DNA from: Sedimentisphaerales bacterium
Lineage (GTDB): Bacteria; Planctomycetota; Phycisphaerae; Sedimentisphaerales; SM23-30
Length of the DNA stretch: 13,676 nt
Assembly: GCA_030634605.1 (NCBI GenBank)
Contig: DAOWAK010000008.1
Coordinates: forward strand, 1 to 13,676
Direction of reading: 5' to 3'
The notes below the pieces were generated by a model. It saw nothing but the letters and a program-made list of their open reading frames with translations, was not told the origin of the DNA and did not search any database. Each line of letters starts with the position of its first letter. Positions within the stretch are counted from its first letter, which is position 1. Positions 7,175 through 13,676 of this stretch are shown here, in pieces. The translations under genes and the position numbers were made by a program.

Positions 7175-8266
7175 TTATTTCTTCGTTTTTTTGGCAGCCT
7201 TCTTTTTGGTTTTTCCGCTGCCCGCCTGGTCCTCCTCGGCTGCCTCATCAGCCGCAACAGGAGGATTCAGGATTTTTTGCCTGATCTCCTCAGCCAGGTC
7301 GGGATTCTCTTTGAGATATTCTTTCGCTTTTTCACGCCCCTGGCCGATAACCACATCCTCGTAACGCAAAAATGCCCCGGATTTCTCAATGATATTCCGC
7401 TCGACCGCCAGATCCAGCAGGTCGCCCTCAACGCTGATCCCCGAATCGAACATCAGATCGAATTCTGATTCACGGAAGGGCGGGGCGATTTTGTTTTTCA
7501 CCACTCGAGCCCGGACGTGATTGCCGATGGCGCCGTGGGCGTCCTTGATGGTGTTAATGCGGCGGACATCGATCCGCACCGAGCTGTAAAATTTCAAAGC
7601 CCGCCCGCCGGGGGTGGTTTCCGGATTGCCAAACATGACACCAATTTTTTCGCGAATCTGGTTGATGAAAATCAGGGAAGTTCTGCTCTTGTTGATGGAG
7701 CTGGTCAGTTTTCGCATCGCCTGACTCATCAGACGGGCCTGGAGACCGACGTGGCTGGCACCCATTTCGCCCTGAATCTCCGCCTGCGGGATCAGAGCTG
7801 CTACCGAATCGACCACGACAACATCGACAGCATTGGATTTAACCAGCATTTCCACAATATTCAAAGCCTGTTCACCGCTGTCCGGCTGGGAGAAAAGCAA
7901 CGCCTCAAGATTCACGCCGATCCGCTTGGCCCACGTGGGGTCCAGAGCGTGTTCAGCGTCAATAAAAGCAGCGATACCGCCCTTTTTCTGGGCCTGAGCG
8001 ATGACGTGCAGGGCCAGCGTGGTTTTGCCGCTGGATTCAGGACCAAACAATTCGGCCACGCGTCCGCGGGGAATACCCCGACCGCCCAGAGCTATATCCA
8101 GCGAAAGGGCACCAGTACTGATGCCGTCCACCGCGGATACAGCGTTTTCGTCCAGGCGCATAATTGTCCCTTTGCCGAACTGTTTCTCGATCAGATTAAG
8201 GGTTCGGTCCAGCGATCCTGCTGCCATTGCGGCGGCCTCGAATTTGGCGGTTTTGCTTTTGGCCAT
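7175..8266 (-). CDS. recA: Recombinase RecA
   Basis: RecA forms ATP-dependent filaments on single-stranded DNA, pairs homologous strands and triggers LexA self-cleavage. The best start is ATG at 8266 (363 residues): AAGGAG lies 6 bases upstream. The frame also extends to a TTG at 8272, but that TTG touches the ribosome site and is unlikely to be used. Seen are Walker A GPESSGKT (75-82), Walker B VVVVDS (149-154), the loop-2 region with NPETTPGGRALKFYSS (214-229) and the complete core. The C-terminal tail is unusual: a short acidic stretch (DEAAEED, 340-346) is followed by a lysine-rich end (residues 352-363), whereas the E. coli tail is purely acidic. It lies 92 bases after thpR and 30 bases before alaS. 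A palindrome overlaps its putative promoter. Confidence 0.98.
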   Translation of the reverse strand: MAKSKTAKFEAAAMAAGSLDRTLNLIEKQFGKGTIMRLDENAVSAVDGISTGALSLDIALGGRGIPRGRVAELFGPESSGKTTLALHVIAQAQKKGGIAAFIDAEHALDPTWAKRIGVNLEALLFSQPDSGEQALNIVEMLVKSNAVDVVVVDSVAALIPQAEIQGEMGASHVGLQARLMSQAMRKLTSSINKSRTSLIFINQIREKIGVMFGNPETTPGGRALKFYSSVRIDVRRINTIKDAHGAIGNHVRARVVKNKIAPPFRESEFDLMFDSGISVEGDLLDLAVERNIIEKSGAFLRYEDVVIGQGREKAKEYLKENPDLAEEIRQKILNPPVAADEAAEEDQAGSGKTKKKAAKKTKK

Positions 8267-8292
8267 GCTCAACTCCTTATGGGGTTAAATCC

Positions 8293-8322
8293 ATTTTATG
8301 TACATACCTTGAGTGCTGTGAT
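8293..8322 (-). promoter_or_regulatory. Candidate recA promoter with palindromic operator
   Basis: On the minus strand ATCACA (8317-8322), an 18-base spacer and TAAAAT (8293-8298) form a moderate promoter in the thpR-recA gap. The perfect 10-base palindrome TATGTACATA (8297-8306) overlaps the -10. That is where an SOS repressor would bind, although it does not match the LexA boxes I know from E. coli, Bacillus or alphaproteobacteria. Confidence 0.4.
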
Positions 8323-8358
8323 TAGCCACAAAACAACAATTATCGGCTAGCGAGGCAG

Positions 8359-8937
8359 TCATGTCAAGGGGGCATGGGACAGAGAAGTGTAAATCGGTCC
8401 GGATCGGGTCAGTTCGCTTTGAAAAACCGTGATTTCGCCCACAGTTTGGCTCGCGATTATATCGATCGGGCTGGTTTCCACCAGATTTCGTACTGCCTTA
8501 CCCGCGTTGGGCTGCTTGATCCGGGCCAGCGTCAAATGCGGATTGAATTTCCGCGTCTCCGGCGGAAAATCCAGCACCCCCAGATTCATATCAATCGCCT
8601 CAGCCAACTCCCTCAGAGTCTCCGCCCCGGTCGTAATCCCTGCCCACAGCACCCGCCCCGGACGATCATTGGGCGGAAAACACCCCAGCCCGCTCAATTC
8701 AATCTCAAAAGGCGAAAAATGCTCCGCCGCTTCACTGACCGCCGAACAGATTTCCGGGGTTAGAGTTTCGTCCACATCACCCAGAAATTTCAACGTAAGG
8801 TGAATCCGCTTCGGCTTGACCCAGTTGATACCGAACTCATCATCCCACAACTGCTTAGCCAACCGCTTCTGCAGACGCCCCAACTCAGTCTTGACCCCCT
8901 GATCCAGCTCAACAGCTATAAAACAGCGAATAGACAT
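8359..8937 (-). CDS. thpR: RNA 2',3'-cyclic phosphodiesterase (2H family)
   Basis: The 192 residues, a typical length, carry the two histidine tetrapeptides of the 2H phosphoesterase fold: HLTL at 46-49 (HLTLKFLG) and HLTL at 134-137 (HLTLARIK). The N-terminal MSIRCFIAVEL is also characteristic of ThpR/LigT. The family opens 2',3'-cyclic phosphates on RNA ends to 2'-phosphates and can ligate tRNA halves in vitro; its physiological role in bacteria is not settled. The ATG at 8937 has only a weak ribosome site (AAGG 9 bases upstream). It is the first gene of the thpR-recA-alaS series; thpR next to recA is a recurrent arrangement in several phyla. Confidence 0.93.
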   Translation of the reverse strand: MSIRCFIAVELDQGVKTELGRLQKRLAKQLWDDEFGINWVKPKRIHLTLKFLGDVDETLTPEICSAVSEAAEHFSPFEIELSGLGCFPPNDRPGRVLWAGITTGAETLRELAEAIDMNLGVLDFPPETRKFNPHLTLARIKQPNAGKAVRNLVETSPIDIIASQTVGEITVFQSELTRSGPIYTSLSHAPLT

Positions 8938-8975
8938 ATTATTAAACCTTGAATAACCAATTAAATGTCGGGTGG

Positions 8976-9006
8976 CATGCTTACGCCGCGCAGCGGTTTA
9001 AGCATG
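8976..9006 (+). repeat. Long two-part hairpin
   Basis: CATGCTTA (8976-8983) pairs with TAAGCATG (8999-9006). Inside it CCGC (8986-8989) pairs with GCGG (8993-8996) around a GCA loop, with a 2x2 internal bulge. This gives 12 base pairs in 31 bases. It lies between the starts and ends of two minus-strand genes and just before the plus-strand terminator, so it may belong to a small RNA or to an interspersed palindromic repeat. Confidence 0.55.
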
Positions 9007-9021
9007 TCTTTCCCCATTTAG

Positions 9022-9050
9022 CCTCGCGTTTTACGCGGGGTTTCTTTTTC
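9022..9050 (+). terminator. Intrinsic terminator on the plus strand, without an upstream plus-strand gene
   Basis: CCTCGCG (9022-9028), loop TTTTA and CGCGGGG (9034-9040) form a 7-pair GC-rich stem with one G-U pair, followed directly by TTTCTTTTT. The T-tract shows it works on the plus strand. No coding gene reads into it: thpR upstream and the sugar kinase downstream are both on the minus strand. Confidence 0.6.
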
Positions 9051-9134
9051 ATATTTAGTTTCCGTAGAATAGGCTGTAGCCCATGCTGAGTTATTGCAAT
9101 CGATATTTAACATGCGTAGCCCGGGCGAAAGTAG

Positions 9135-9151
9135 GGCGGGCCATGCCCGCC
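9135..9151. repeat. GC-rich palindromic hairpin
   Basis: GGCGGGC-CAT-GCCCGCC is a perfect 7-pair stem with a 3-base loop, 15-31 bases past the stop of the sugar kinase on the minus strand. It lacks a T-run in either direction, so it is not a standard intrinsic terminator. It could still stabilise a 3' end, or be one copy of an interspersed repeat. Confidence 0.5.
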
Positions 9152-9165
9152 ATTTCTTTCCAGGC

Positions 9166-10071
9166 TTAAAATTGTATCATTTTGCGTATCTGTTCCAGTC
9201 GGCTTTCAATATCGTTTCGCCCGGCCGATTGCCAGCGGTCCAGAGAGAAATCTTCGATAACCAGCGATGCCGTGCAGGTGCCGTAGGCGATAGCTTGTTT
9301 GATAGTGACAAAGTCAACCTTACCCTTGTCCGCCAGATAACCCATCATCCCGCCGGCAAAACTGTCCCCGGCCCCGGTGGGGTCCTTCACCGCGTCCGTC
9401 GGATAGGCCGGCAGTACAAAGCATTCATTATCCTTGGTCAGCAGCAAAGTGCCGTGCTCACCTTTTTTAACCACCACAAAATCCAGCCCCATTTCGACAA
9501 TGTCACGCGCCGCGGCTATCAGGTTGCTTTTGCCCGTGAACATCCGGACCTCGGCATCGTTGAGCACCAGCGCGTTAATCGCCCCGATCAGCTTGATCAA
9601 ATCCAGCCGCGTGTTTTCAATCCAGAAGTTCATCGTGTCCGCCACCACCAGCTCCGGCCCGTCGATCAGACCGAGCAAATGCATCTGCACGTCCGGCGCC
9701 GTATTTGCCAGAAAAACAAACTTACTGTCCCGAAACGGAACCGGTATCGTTGGCGGTGCTTCTGTCAGAATATTAAGCTGCGTCTCCAGCGTATTCGCCT
9801 CGTTCATAGCACCTTCGTAATAGCCCGACCAGCGAAAGGTCTTCGAACCAGGCCGGATTTCCAGCCCCTCGGTATCAATGTCCCGCTTGTTGAAAATCTT
9901 CAGATAATCTGTCGGAAAATCATCACCCACCGCCCCAACCAGCCGAACATTGGTAAAATGACTCGCCGCCACACTGAAATATGTCGCCGACCCCCCCAGG
10001 CAATCAGGCTGCTCACCAAAAGGCGTCTTCACAGAATCAATCGCCACCGTTCCCGTTACCAGTAATGACAT
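9166..10071 (-). CDS. PfkB-family carbohydrate kinase
   Basis: 301 residues of the ribokinase/PfkB superfamily, which phosphorylates sugars or nucleosides with ATP in the cytoplasm. The N-terminal GGSATYFSVAAS (26-37) matches the substrate-side PfkB signature. The C-terminal DPTGAGDSFAGG (230-241) is the second signature, containing the anion-hole GAGD and catalytic base D236. N171 and E174 in LNDAEV fit the conserved NxxE. The start ATG at 10071 has GAGG 7 bases upstream, and a promoter lies at 10157-10185. It is divergent from cls and stands alone as a transcription unit. The first signature and the lack of ADP- or fructose-1-phosphate-specific features do not reveal the substrate; ribose, adenosine or another sugar all remain possible. 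Confidence 0.9.
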   Translation of the reverse strand: MSLLVTGTVAIDSVKTPFGEQPDCLGGSATYFSVAASHFTNVRLVGAVGDDFPTDYLKIFNKRDIDTEGLEIRPGSKTFRWSGYYEGAMNEANTLETQLNILTEAPPTIPVPFRDSKFVFLANTAPDVQMHLLGLIDGPELVVADTMNFWIENTRLDLIKLIGAINALVLNDAEVRMFTGKSNLIAAARDIVEMGLDFVVVKKGEHGTLLLTKDNECFVLPAYPTDAVKDPTGAGDSFAGGMMGYLADKGKVDFVTIKQAIAYGTCTASLVIEDFSLDRWQSAGRNDIESRLEQIRKMIQF

Positions 10072-10156
10072 TTTATTTCCTCACTTATTGTGTTTTGCTA
10101 CGAAAAATCGCCACAAAAGGCCAAAAAAACACAGGAATCCAGATATTTCATCGGCA

Positions 10157-10185
10157 ACTATAAAACGATATTACGCATAAATCAA
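10157..10185 (-). promoter_or_regulatory. Candidate promoter of the PfkB-family kinase gene
   Basis: On the minus strand TTGATT (10180-10185), a 17-base spacer and TATAGT (10157-10162) lie about 85 bases before the kinase ATG. Confidence 0.5.
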
Positions 10186-10236
10186 CAAAATCTTAACTTG
10201 ACCCTGAGCCGCTGAAATTTGGCAGGTAGATTTCCT

Positions 10237-10266
10237 TTGACGACAAGTGCAGTAATTGGCTACAAT
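10237..10266 (+). promoter_or_regulatory. Candidate upstream promoter P1 of cls
   Basis: TTGACG (10237-10242), an 18-base spacer and TACAAT (10261-10266) form a strong sigma-70-like promoter facing cls, which would then have a leader of about 205 bases. Confidence 0.5.
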
Positions 10267-10342
10267 TCTATATATTGTTAATCTAACAGACGTTTTTGAA
10301 TCAAAATTCTCAATACATTTTTTCCCACAACAGGAACTAATT

Positions 10343-10393
10343 ATGGTGGTTGCAGTAGAGAGGGAAAATGAGGTACAATGGAGAGTTGGGTGA
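10343..10393 (+). other. Possible 16-codon leader ORF before cls
   Basis: ATG at 10343 opens 16 codons ending in TGA at 10391-10393, with AGGA about 8 bases upstream. It would be translated from P1 but not from P2, whose start site lies inside it. It may be chance; it has no composition suggesting an attenuator. Confidence 0.15.
10350..10379 (+). promoter_or_regulatory. Candidate proximal promoter P2 of cls
   Basis: TTGCAG (10350-10355), an 18-base spacer and TACAAT (10374-10379) give a start site near 10386 and a leader of about 93 bases. The -10 and spacer are the same as in P1. Confidence 0.45.
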
Positions 10394-10478
10394 TTTCCGG
10401 TTGCTGTTCGGCGGTGTTGCGGTGTTAAGGTTTTTTCTGGCTAATTCTATAGTAGCTGATTTTGGGTGAGGTTTTTTC

Positions 10479-11903
10479 GTGATTAGCTTCTCGTTTGCGT
10501 ATTACCTGAGTGAATGGGTGATTCGGCTGGTGCTGTTGTTTCAGGTGCCACGTCGTCGTCGTCCGATTTCGTCTTTGGCGTGGTTGGCGGTGATATTTTT
10601 TCAGCCTTGGGTGGGATTGTTTTTTTATCTTCTAATAGGGCGAAACCGGTTGCCGTTACGGCGGACTCGTCAGCACAGTTTGCTGTTGGCGGAGCTGGAA
10701 TCTATCGAGCGGCGGTTTAAGGATCATCCGAATCTGGTAGAGCCGGAATTGGGGCCGGGTTCGTGGGCGGCGGTGCGGTTGGCGGAGCGGCTGGGCTATA
10801 TGCCGATATTGGGGGGTAACAGTGCGGAGTTGATCGGGGATGCGGAGGGGGTGATTGAGCGGTTGGTTCGGGATATCGATGAGGCACATGAGCATGTGCA
10901 TTTGTTGTTTTATATTTTTGCGGATGATCAGACGGGGCGGAAGGTGGCATCGGCGTTGATGCGGGCGGCCAAGCGGGGGGTGAAGTGTCGGGTGCTGGCG
11001 GATGCGGTGGGGTCATGGGGGATGTTCGGCGGGTTGGGTGAGCGGATGCGGCAGGCGGGGGTGGAGGTGCGCGAAGCGTTGCCGGTGGGATTGTTTCGGC
11101 GGCGGATGGCGAGGATTGATTTGCGGAATCATCGCAAGGTGGTGGTGATCGACGGACGGATTGGATATGCTGGTTCGCAGAATATTGTGAACGCCAGTTA
11201 CGGGCGGGGCGATATGTTCTGGCATGATTTGATGGTTCGGCTGCGCGGGCCGGTGGTGCTGGAGCTGCAGGCGGTGTTTGTGGGTGATTGGTATTTTGAG
11301 GCGGAGAAGGTGCTGGAGGGTGAGAAGATTTTTCCGGAGCCGGAGGTGGCGGGCGAGGTTTCGGCGCAGACGCTGCCGAGCGGGCCGAATTATCCGACGG
11401 AGAACTATCAGCGGATGGTGGTGGCGGCGTTGCATGCGGCGGCGGAGCGGGTGGTGATTACGACGCCTTATTTTGTGCCGGATGAGTCATTTATGCAGGC
11501 GATGGAGACGGCGGTGATGCGGGGTGTGGAAGTGGAGCTGATTATGCCGCGGAAGAGCGATATGGTGCTGGTGAACGCGGCGTCGCGAGCGTATTTTGAT
11601 GATTTGCTGGAGGCGGGGGTTCGGGTGTATTTGTATGACGACGGGCTGCTGCACGCCAAGACGATGTGCATCGATGACAAGATTGCGTTTATTGGTTCGG
11701 GGAATTTTGATATTCGGTCGTTTGAGTTGAATTTCGAGATTAACTTGTTGTTTTACGGCAGTGAAGTGGCGGGGCAGTTGAAGGCGTTGCAGGAGAAGTA
11801 TCTGTCGCGGTCGGTTAAGGTGACGCAGCATCGCTGGAGCACGCGGCCGACGGTGCAGAAGGTGGTGCAGAATATCGCGAAGTTACTCAGTCCCCTGTTG
11901 TAA
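10479..11903 (+). CDS. cls: Cardiolipin synthase (phospholipase D family)
   Basis: The 474 residues match bacterial Cls, which joins two phosphatidylglycerols to make cardiolipin and glycerol in the inner membrane. Residues 5-22 and 31-53 are hydrophobic segments separated by an Arg-rich turn (VPRRRRP), the usual N-terminal membrane hairpin. Two catalytic HKD motifs follow: H218-x-K220-x4-D225 with the GGS/GSQN-like AGSQN, and H392-x-K394-x4-D399 with IGSGNFDIRS. YFVPDE (331-336) is another Cls family mark. The start is GTG at 10479 with GAGG 7 bases upstream. The coding strand is strikingly G-rich, with many GTG, GCG and CGG codons, like the next gene but unlike dnaA. Two promoters precede it. 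Another phosphatidyltransferase of the same family is possible but less likely. Confidence 0.95.
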   Translation: MISFSFAYYLSEWVIRLVLLFQVPRRRRPISSLAWLAVIFFQPWVGLFFYLLIGRNRLPLRRTRQHSLLLAELESIERRFKDHPNLVEPELGPGSWAAVRLAERLGYMPILGGNSAELIGDAEGVIERLVRDIDEAHEHVHLLFYIFADDQTGRKVASALMRAAKRGVKCRVLADAVGSWGMFGGLGERMRQAGVEVREALPVGLFRRRMARIDLRNHRKVVVIDGRIGYAGSQNIVNASYGRGDMFWHDLMVRLRGPVVLELQAVFVGDWYFEAEKVLEGEKIFPEPEVAGEVSAQTLPSGPNYPTENYQRMVVAALHAAAERVVITTPYFVPDESFMQAMETAVMRGVEVELIMPRKSDMVLVNAASRAYFDDLLEAGVRVYLYDDGLLHAKTMCIDDKIAFIGSGNFDIRSFELNFEINLLFYGSEVAGQLKALQEKYLSRSVKVTQHRWSTRPTVQKVVQNIAKLLSPLL

Positions 11904-11918
11904 TGGTTTTTAGGGGGC

Positions 11919-11950
11919 GATTTTGACTGTTGCAAGGGGATTTTTACGGG
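11919..11950 (+). repeat. Copy 2 of the ~32-base motif shared with 431-463
   Basis: Starts with the same 14 bases (GATTTTGACTGTTG) as copy 1 and stays similar through ATTTTTAC. Here the motif contains the -35 and most of the spacer of the beta-helix gene promoter. Confidence 0.5.
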
Positions 11951-11957
11951 TTATAAT
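11930..11957 (+). promoter_or_regulatory. Promoter of the beta-helix protein gene
   Basis: TTGCAA (11930-11935), a 16-base spacer and a perfect TATAAT (11952-11957) precede the gene by about 60 bases. An upstream TTGACT (11923-11928) is too far away to be the -35. Inverted repeats GACCA-T-TGGTC (11963-11973) and GTTACTATAGTGAC (11975-11988) sit right at and after the predicted start site and could be operator or leader structures. Confidence 0.6.
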
Positions 11958-12019
11958 GGGTGGACCATTGGTCGGTTACTATAGTGACGAATCTCAGAGC
12001 TCAAGAATAGGAGAAAATT

Positions 12020-13676
12020 ATGTTCCAGGGTAGCAAATATTTTAATGTAATTATTTTGGTGGTGATTTTGGGTTTTGCCGGTGGTGTCGGCGCGGCGGAA
12101 CGGTGGGTGCCTTCGCAGTACGATACGATTCAGGATGCAATTGATGCGTCGGCGCAGGAGGGGGATGAGGTGATTGTGGCGGATGGTGTTTACCGAGGGG
12201 ACGGGAACCGGGATATTAATACGATGGGGAAAGTTATCACGGTGCGTAGCGCGAACGGGGCTGCGAGTTGTATTATTGATTGTCAGGCGAGCGCGACGGA
12301 TGAGCACCGGGGATTTATTATGTATGATAGCGAGGAGCCGAATACGGTGGTTCAGGGCTTTACGGTGCGGAATGGCTATAACGATTACAGGGGCGGAGGT
12401 ATCATGTGCCAAGGCAGCAGCCCGACGATTCTGGGTTGTGTTATTACGGACAACTGGTCCTATTCTGGCGCGGGCATATATTGCCGTGACAGCCATGCAA
12501 GGATTGAGAACTGCACGATAATTGATAATGAAACCAACCTCAGTAGTTCCGGCGGTTGGACGGGTGGGGGGATCGTCCTGAGGAACAGTGACGGTGCGGT
12601 GGTCAGTGGTTGTACGATTCAAGGAAATATTAGTAAGTGGGGTGGGGGAATGTGGTGTAAGGATAGTGATGCAACGATTGAGTATTGCACGTTTATCGGT
12701 AATGATGCGAGAACCAGGGGAGGCGGGCTATATATTGAAGAATCTGATCCGCTGATAACGGACTGTAAGTTTATCGATAACATTTCGAGCAGTTCCGGCG
12801 GCGGGATAGGTTTTGATGAAACTTTGGGGACAGTGAGAAGGTGCGATATCAGCGGAAATGTATCAACTAGCAACTATGGTGGTGGGATCGCCGTATTAAA
12901 TACGGCTGAAATTACTGTGGAGAACAGCCTGATTTCGGGTAACAAATGCAATTGGGGCGGAGGCGGGGCTTATACTTCCAATGGGACTTTATTCCTGCGT
13001 AATTGTACGATATGTGACAATGTTTCGGGACAGTATGGCGGTGCCCTGGCGTGTTATAACAGCAGCGATGTGATAATGGTCAATAATGTTGTCTGGGGCA
13101 ATGAAACGGTAACCGGCGGGGCGATCTTTCTGCTGGCTAGTACGGATTTATCCGAAATAAATGTTCAATATTGCGATGTTGAGGGTGGCTTGGCGGGGAT
13201 TTATGATTATTCGGGCAGCAGTGTTGTTGGCTGGGGTGGCGATAATATCAGTACGGATCCAAAGTATGTGGCGGCGGGTTACTGGAACGATAACCGGACG
13301 GCGGCTGATGCCAGCGATGATTTTTGGGTGGAGGGTTGTTATTGTCTGATGCCGGGTTCGGAGGCACTGGACGTGGGGGATAATTCGCCGGTGGCAGTGG
13401 GTGAAACTGATCTGGCGTCGAACAGCAGAATTGAAAATGTGGTGGTGGATATGGGGGCTTATGAGAATGCGGTTACCGGGACAGTAGATGTGGGCCGGCT
13501 TACCTTGCGGGCGGGACGGTCGCGTAATTCGACGGATATGTTTGTTATTTCGGGAAGCATGGATGCGTTGGAAAGCGATTTTATGCAGGCGGAGTCTTTT
13601 GCTATTCGGATGGGGCTTTATGGCGAGGCGATTTCGAAGGATAGTTTTCGTCGTCGAGGCCGAGGCGGGTTGTATG
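12020..13676 (+). CDS. Secreted right-handed parallel beta-helix protein (runs off window)
   Basis: The frame is open from ATG 12020 (AGGAG 6 bases upstream) to the window edge, 552 codons. Residues 1-26 form a Sec signal peptide (hydrophobic 9-22, cleavage likely after GVGA or GVGAA). Residues 34-80 (TIQDAIDAS, VIVADGVYRG, ITVRSANG) are the classical N-terminal cap of pectin-lyase-like helices. About nine coils of 25-33 residues follow at 108-375, each with a GGG(I/M/L) turn and an (N/G/D)CxI strand. PKYVAAGYW through CLMPGSEALDVGD to DMGAYE (414-482) resembles the choice-of-anchor Q end. A further domain begins at about 487 and is incomplete. No catalytic residues of polysaccharide lyases can be assigned. 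It is probably a cell-surface or extracellular carbohydrate-binding or carbohydrate-degrading protein, typical of large planctomycete secretomes; the enzymatic role is unproven. Confidence 0.88.
   Translation, partial: MFQGSKYFNVIILVVILGFAGGVGAAERWVPSQYDTIQDAIDASAQEGDEVIVADGVYRGDGNRDINTMGKVITVRSANGAASCIIDCQASATDEHRGFIMYDSEEPNTVVQGFTVRNGYNDYRGGGIMCQGSSPTILGCVITDNWSYSGAGIYCRDSHARIENCTIIDNETNLSSSGGWTGGGIVLRNSDGAVVSGCTIQGNISKWGGGMWCKDSDATIEYCTFIGNDARTRGGGLYIEESDPLITDCKFIDNISSSSGGGIGFDETLGTVRRCDISGNVSTSNYGGGIAVLNTAEITVENSLISGNKCNWGGGGAYTSNGTLFLRNCTICDNVSGQYGGALACYNSSDVIMVNNVVWGNETVTGGAIFLLASTDLSEINVQYCDVEGGLAGIYDYSGSSVVGWGGDNISTDPKYVAAGYWNDNRTAADASDDFWVEGCYCLMPGSEALDVGDNSPVAVGETDLASNSRIENVVVDMGAYENAVTGTVDVGRLTLRAGRSRNSTDMFVISGSMDALESDFMQAESFAIRMGLYGEAISKDSFRRRGRGGLY

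Noticed and set aside
7517..8350. 277-codon plus-strand frame opposite recA
   Set aside because: Shadow of recA; no ribosome site or domain pattern that would support a separate gene.
9094..10065. 323-codon plus-strand open frame opposite the PfkB-family kinase
   Set aside because: Antisense to a kinase with both PfkB signatures; its translation is Arg/His/Gln-rich and low in structure, typical of a shadow frame.
11951..12622. 223-codon minus-strand frame opposite the start of the beta-helix gene
   Set aside because: Its translation is Thr/Arg/His-rich with no motif, and the plus strand has promoter, ribosome site, signal peptide and helix repeats in this stretch.
1..13676. Mobile element, CRISPR array or defence island
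   Set aside because: No transposase, integrase, regular spacer-repeat pattern, restriction or toxin-antitoxin genes are visible on either strand.

Overview
The window reads as a chromosomal segment of a Planctomycetota-like bacterium, most likely from the Phycisphaerae/Sedimentisphaerales side. This is an inference from three things: a Tat-exported sugar isomerase next to remains of Gfo/Idh/MocA oxidoreductases, a secreted beta-helix protein with a 'choice-of-anchor Q'-like end, and the general gene style. No rRNA or other marker is present to prove it. GTG and TTG starts are common here (hisC, dnaA, alaS, cls), and each has a good Shine-Dalgarno sequence.

Left part (1-2509): the N-terminal third of hisC, running off the left edge, and dnaA, both on the minus strand. 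A gene-free stretch of about 680 bases lies upstream of dnaA. It holds a very good minus-strand promoter (TTGACA-17-TAAAAT) about 315 bases from the dnaA start, weak DnaA-box-like sites and an AT-rich end. It is a possible but unproven replication origin.

Middle part (2510-4260): a small plus-strand lipoprotein of unknown function. Next come two decayed C-terminal stumps of Gfo/Idh/MocA oxidoreductases lying in tandem on the minus strand, directly behind an intact Tat-signal hydroxypyruvate-isomerase-like gene. This looks like the ruin of a sugar-catabolic operon of which only the isomerase survives.

Core cluster (4436-8937, minus strand): thpR, recA and alaS in transcription order, covering RNA 2',3'-cyclic phosphodiesterase, homologous recombination and alanyl-tRNA charging. 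A perfect 10-base palindrome overlaps the putative recA -10 element.

Right part (8938-13676): an intergenic region with a hairpin, an orphan plus-strand intrinsic terminator and a GC-rich palindrome. It is followed by a PfkB-family sugar kinase (minus), a cardiolipin synthase (plus) with two candidate promoters, and the first 552 codons of a secreted right-handed beta-helix protein (plus) that runs off the right edge. A near-identical motif of about 32 bases occurs in the promoter regions of both hisC and the beta-helix gene.

Most of the window is housekeeping. I see no CRISPR array, transposase, integrase, tRNA, rRNA or clear defence system. The less ordinary items are the tandem oxidoreductase relics, the orphan terminator element, the shared promoter-region motif, the dnaA upstream region and the cysteine ladder in the beta-helix protein.
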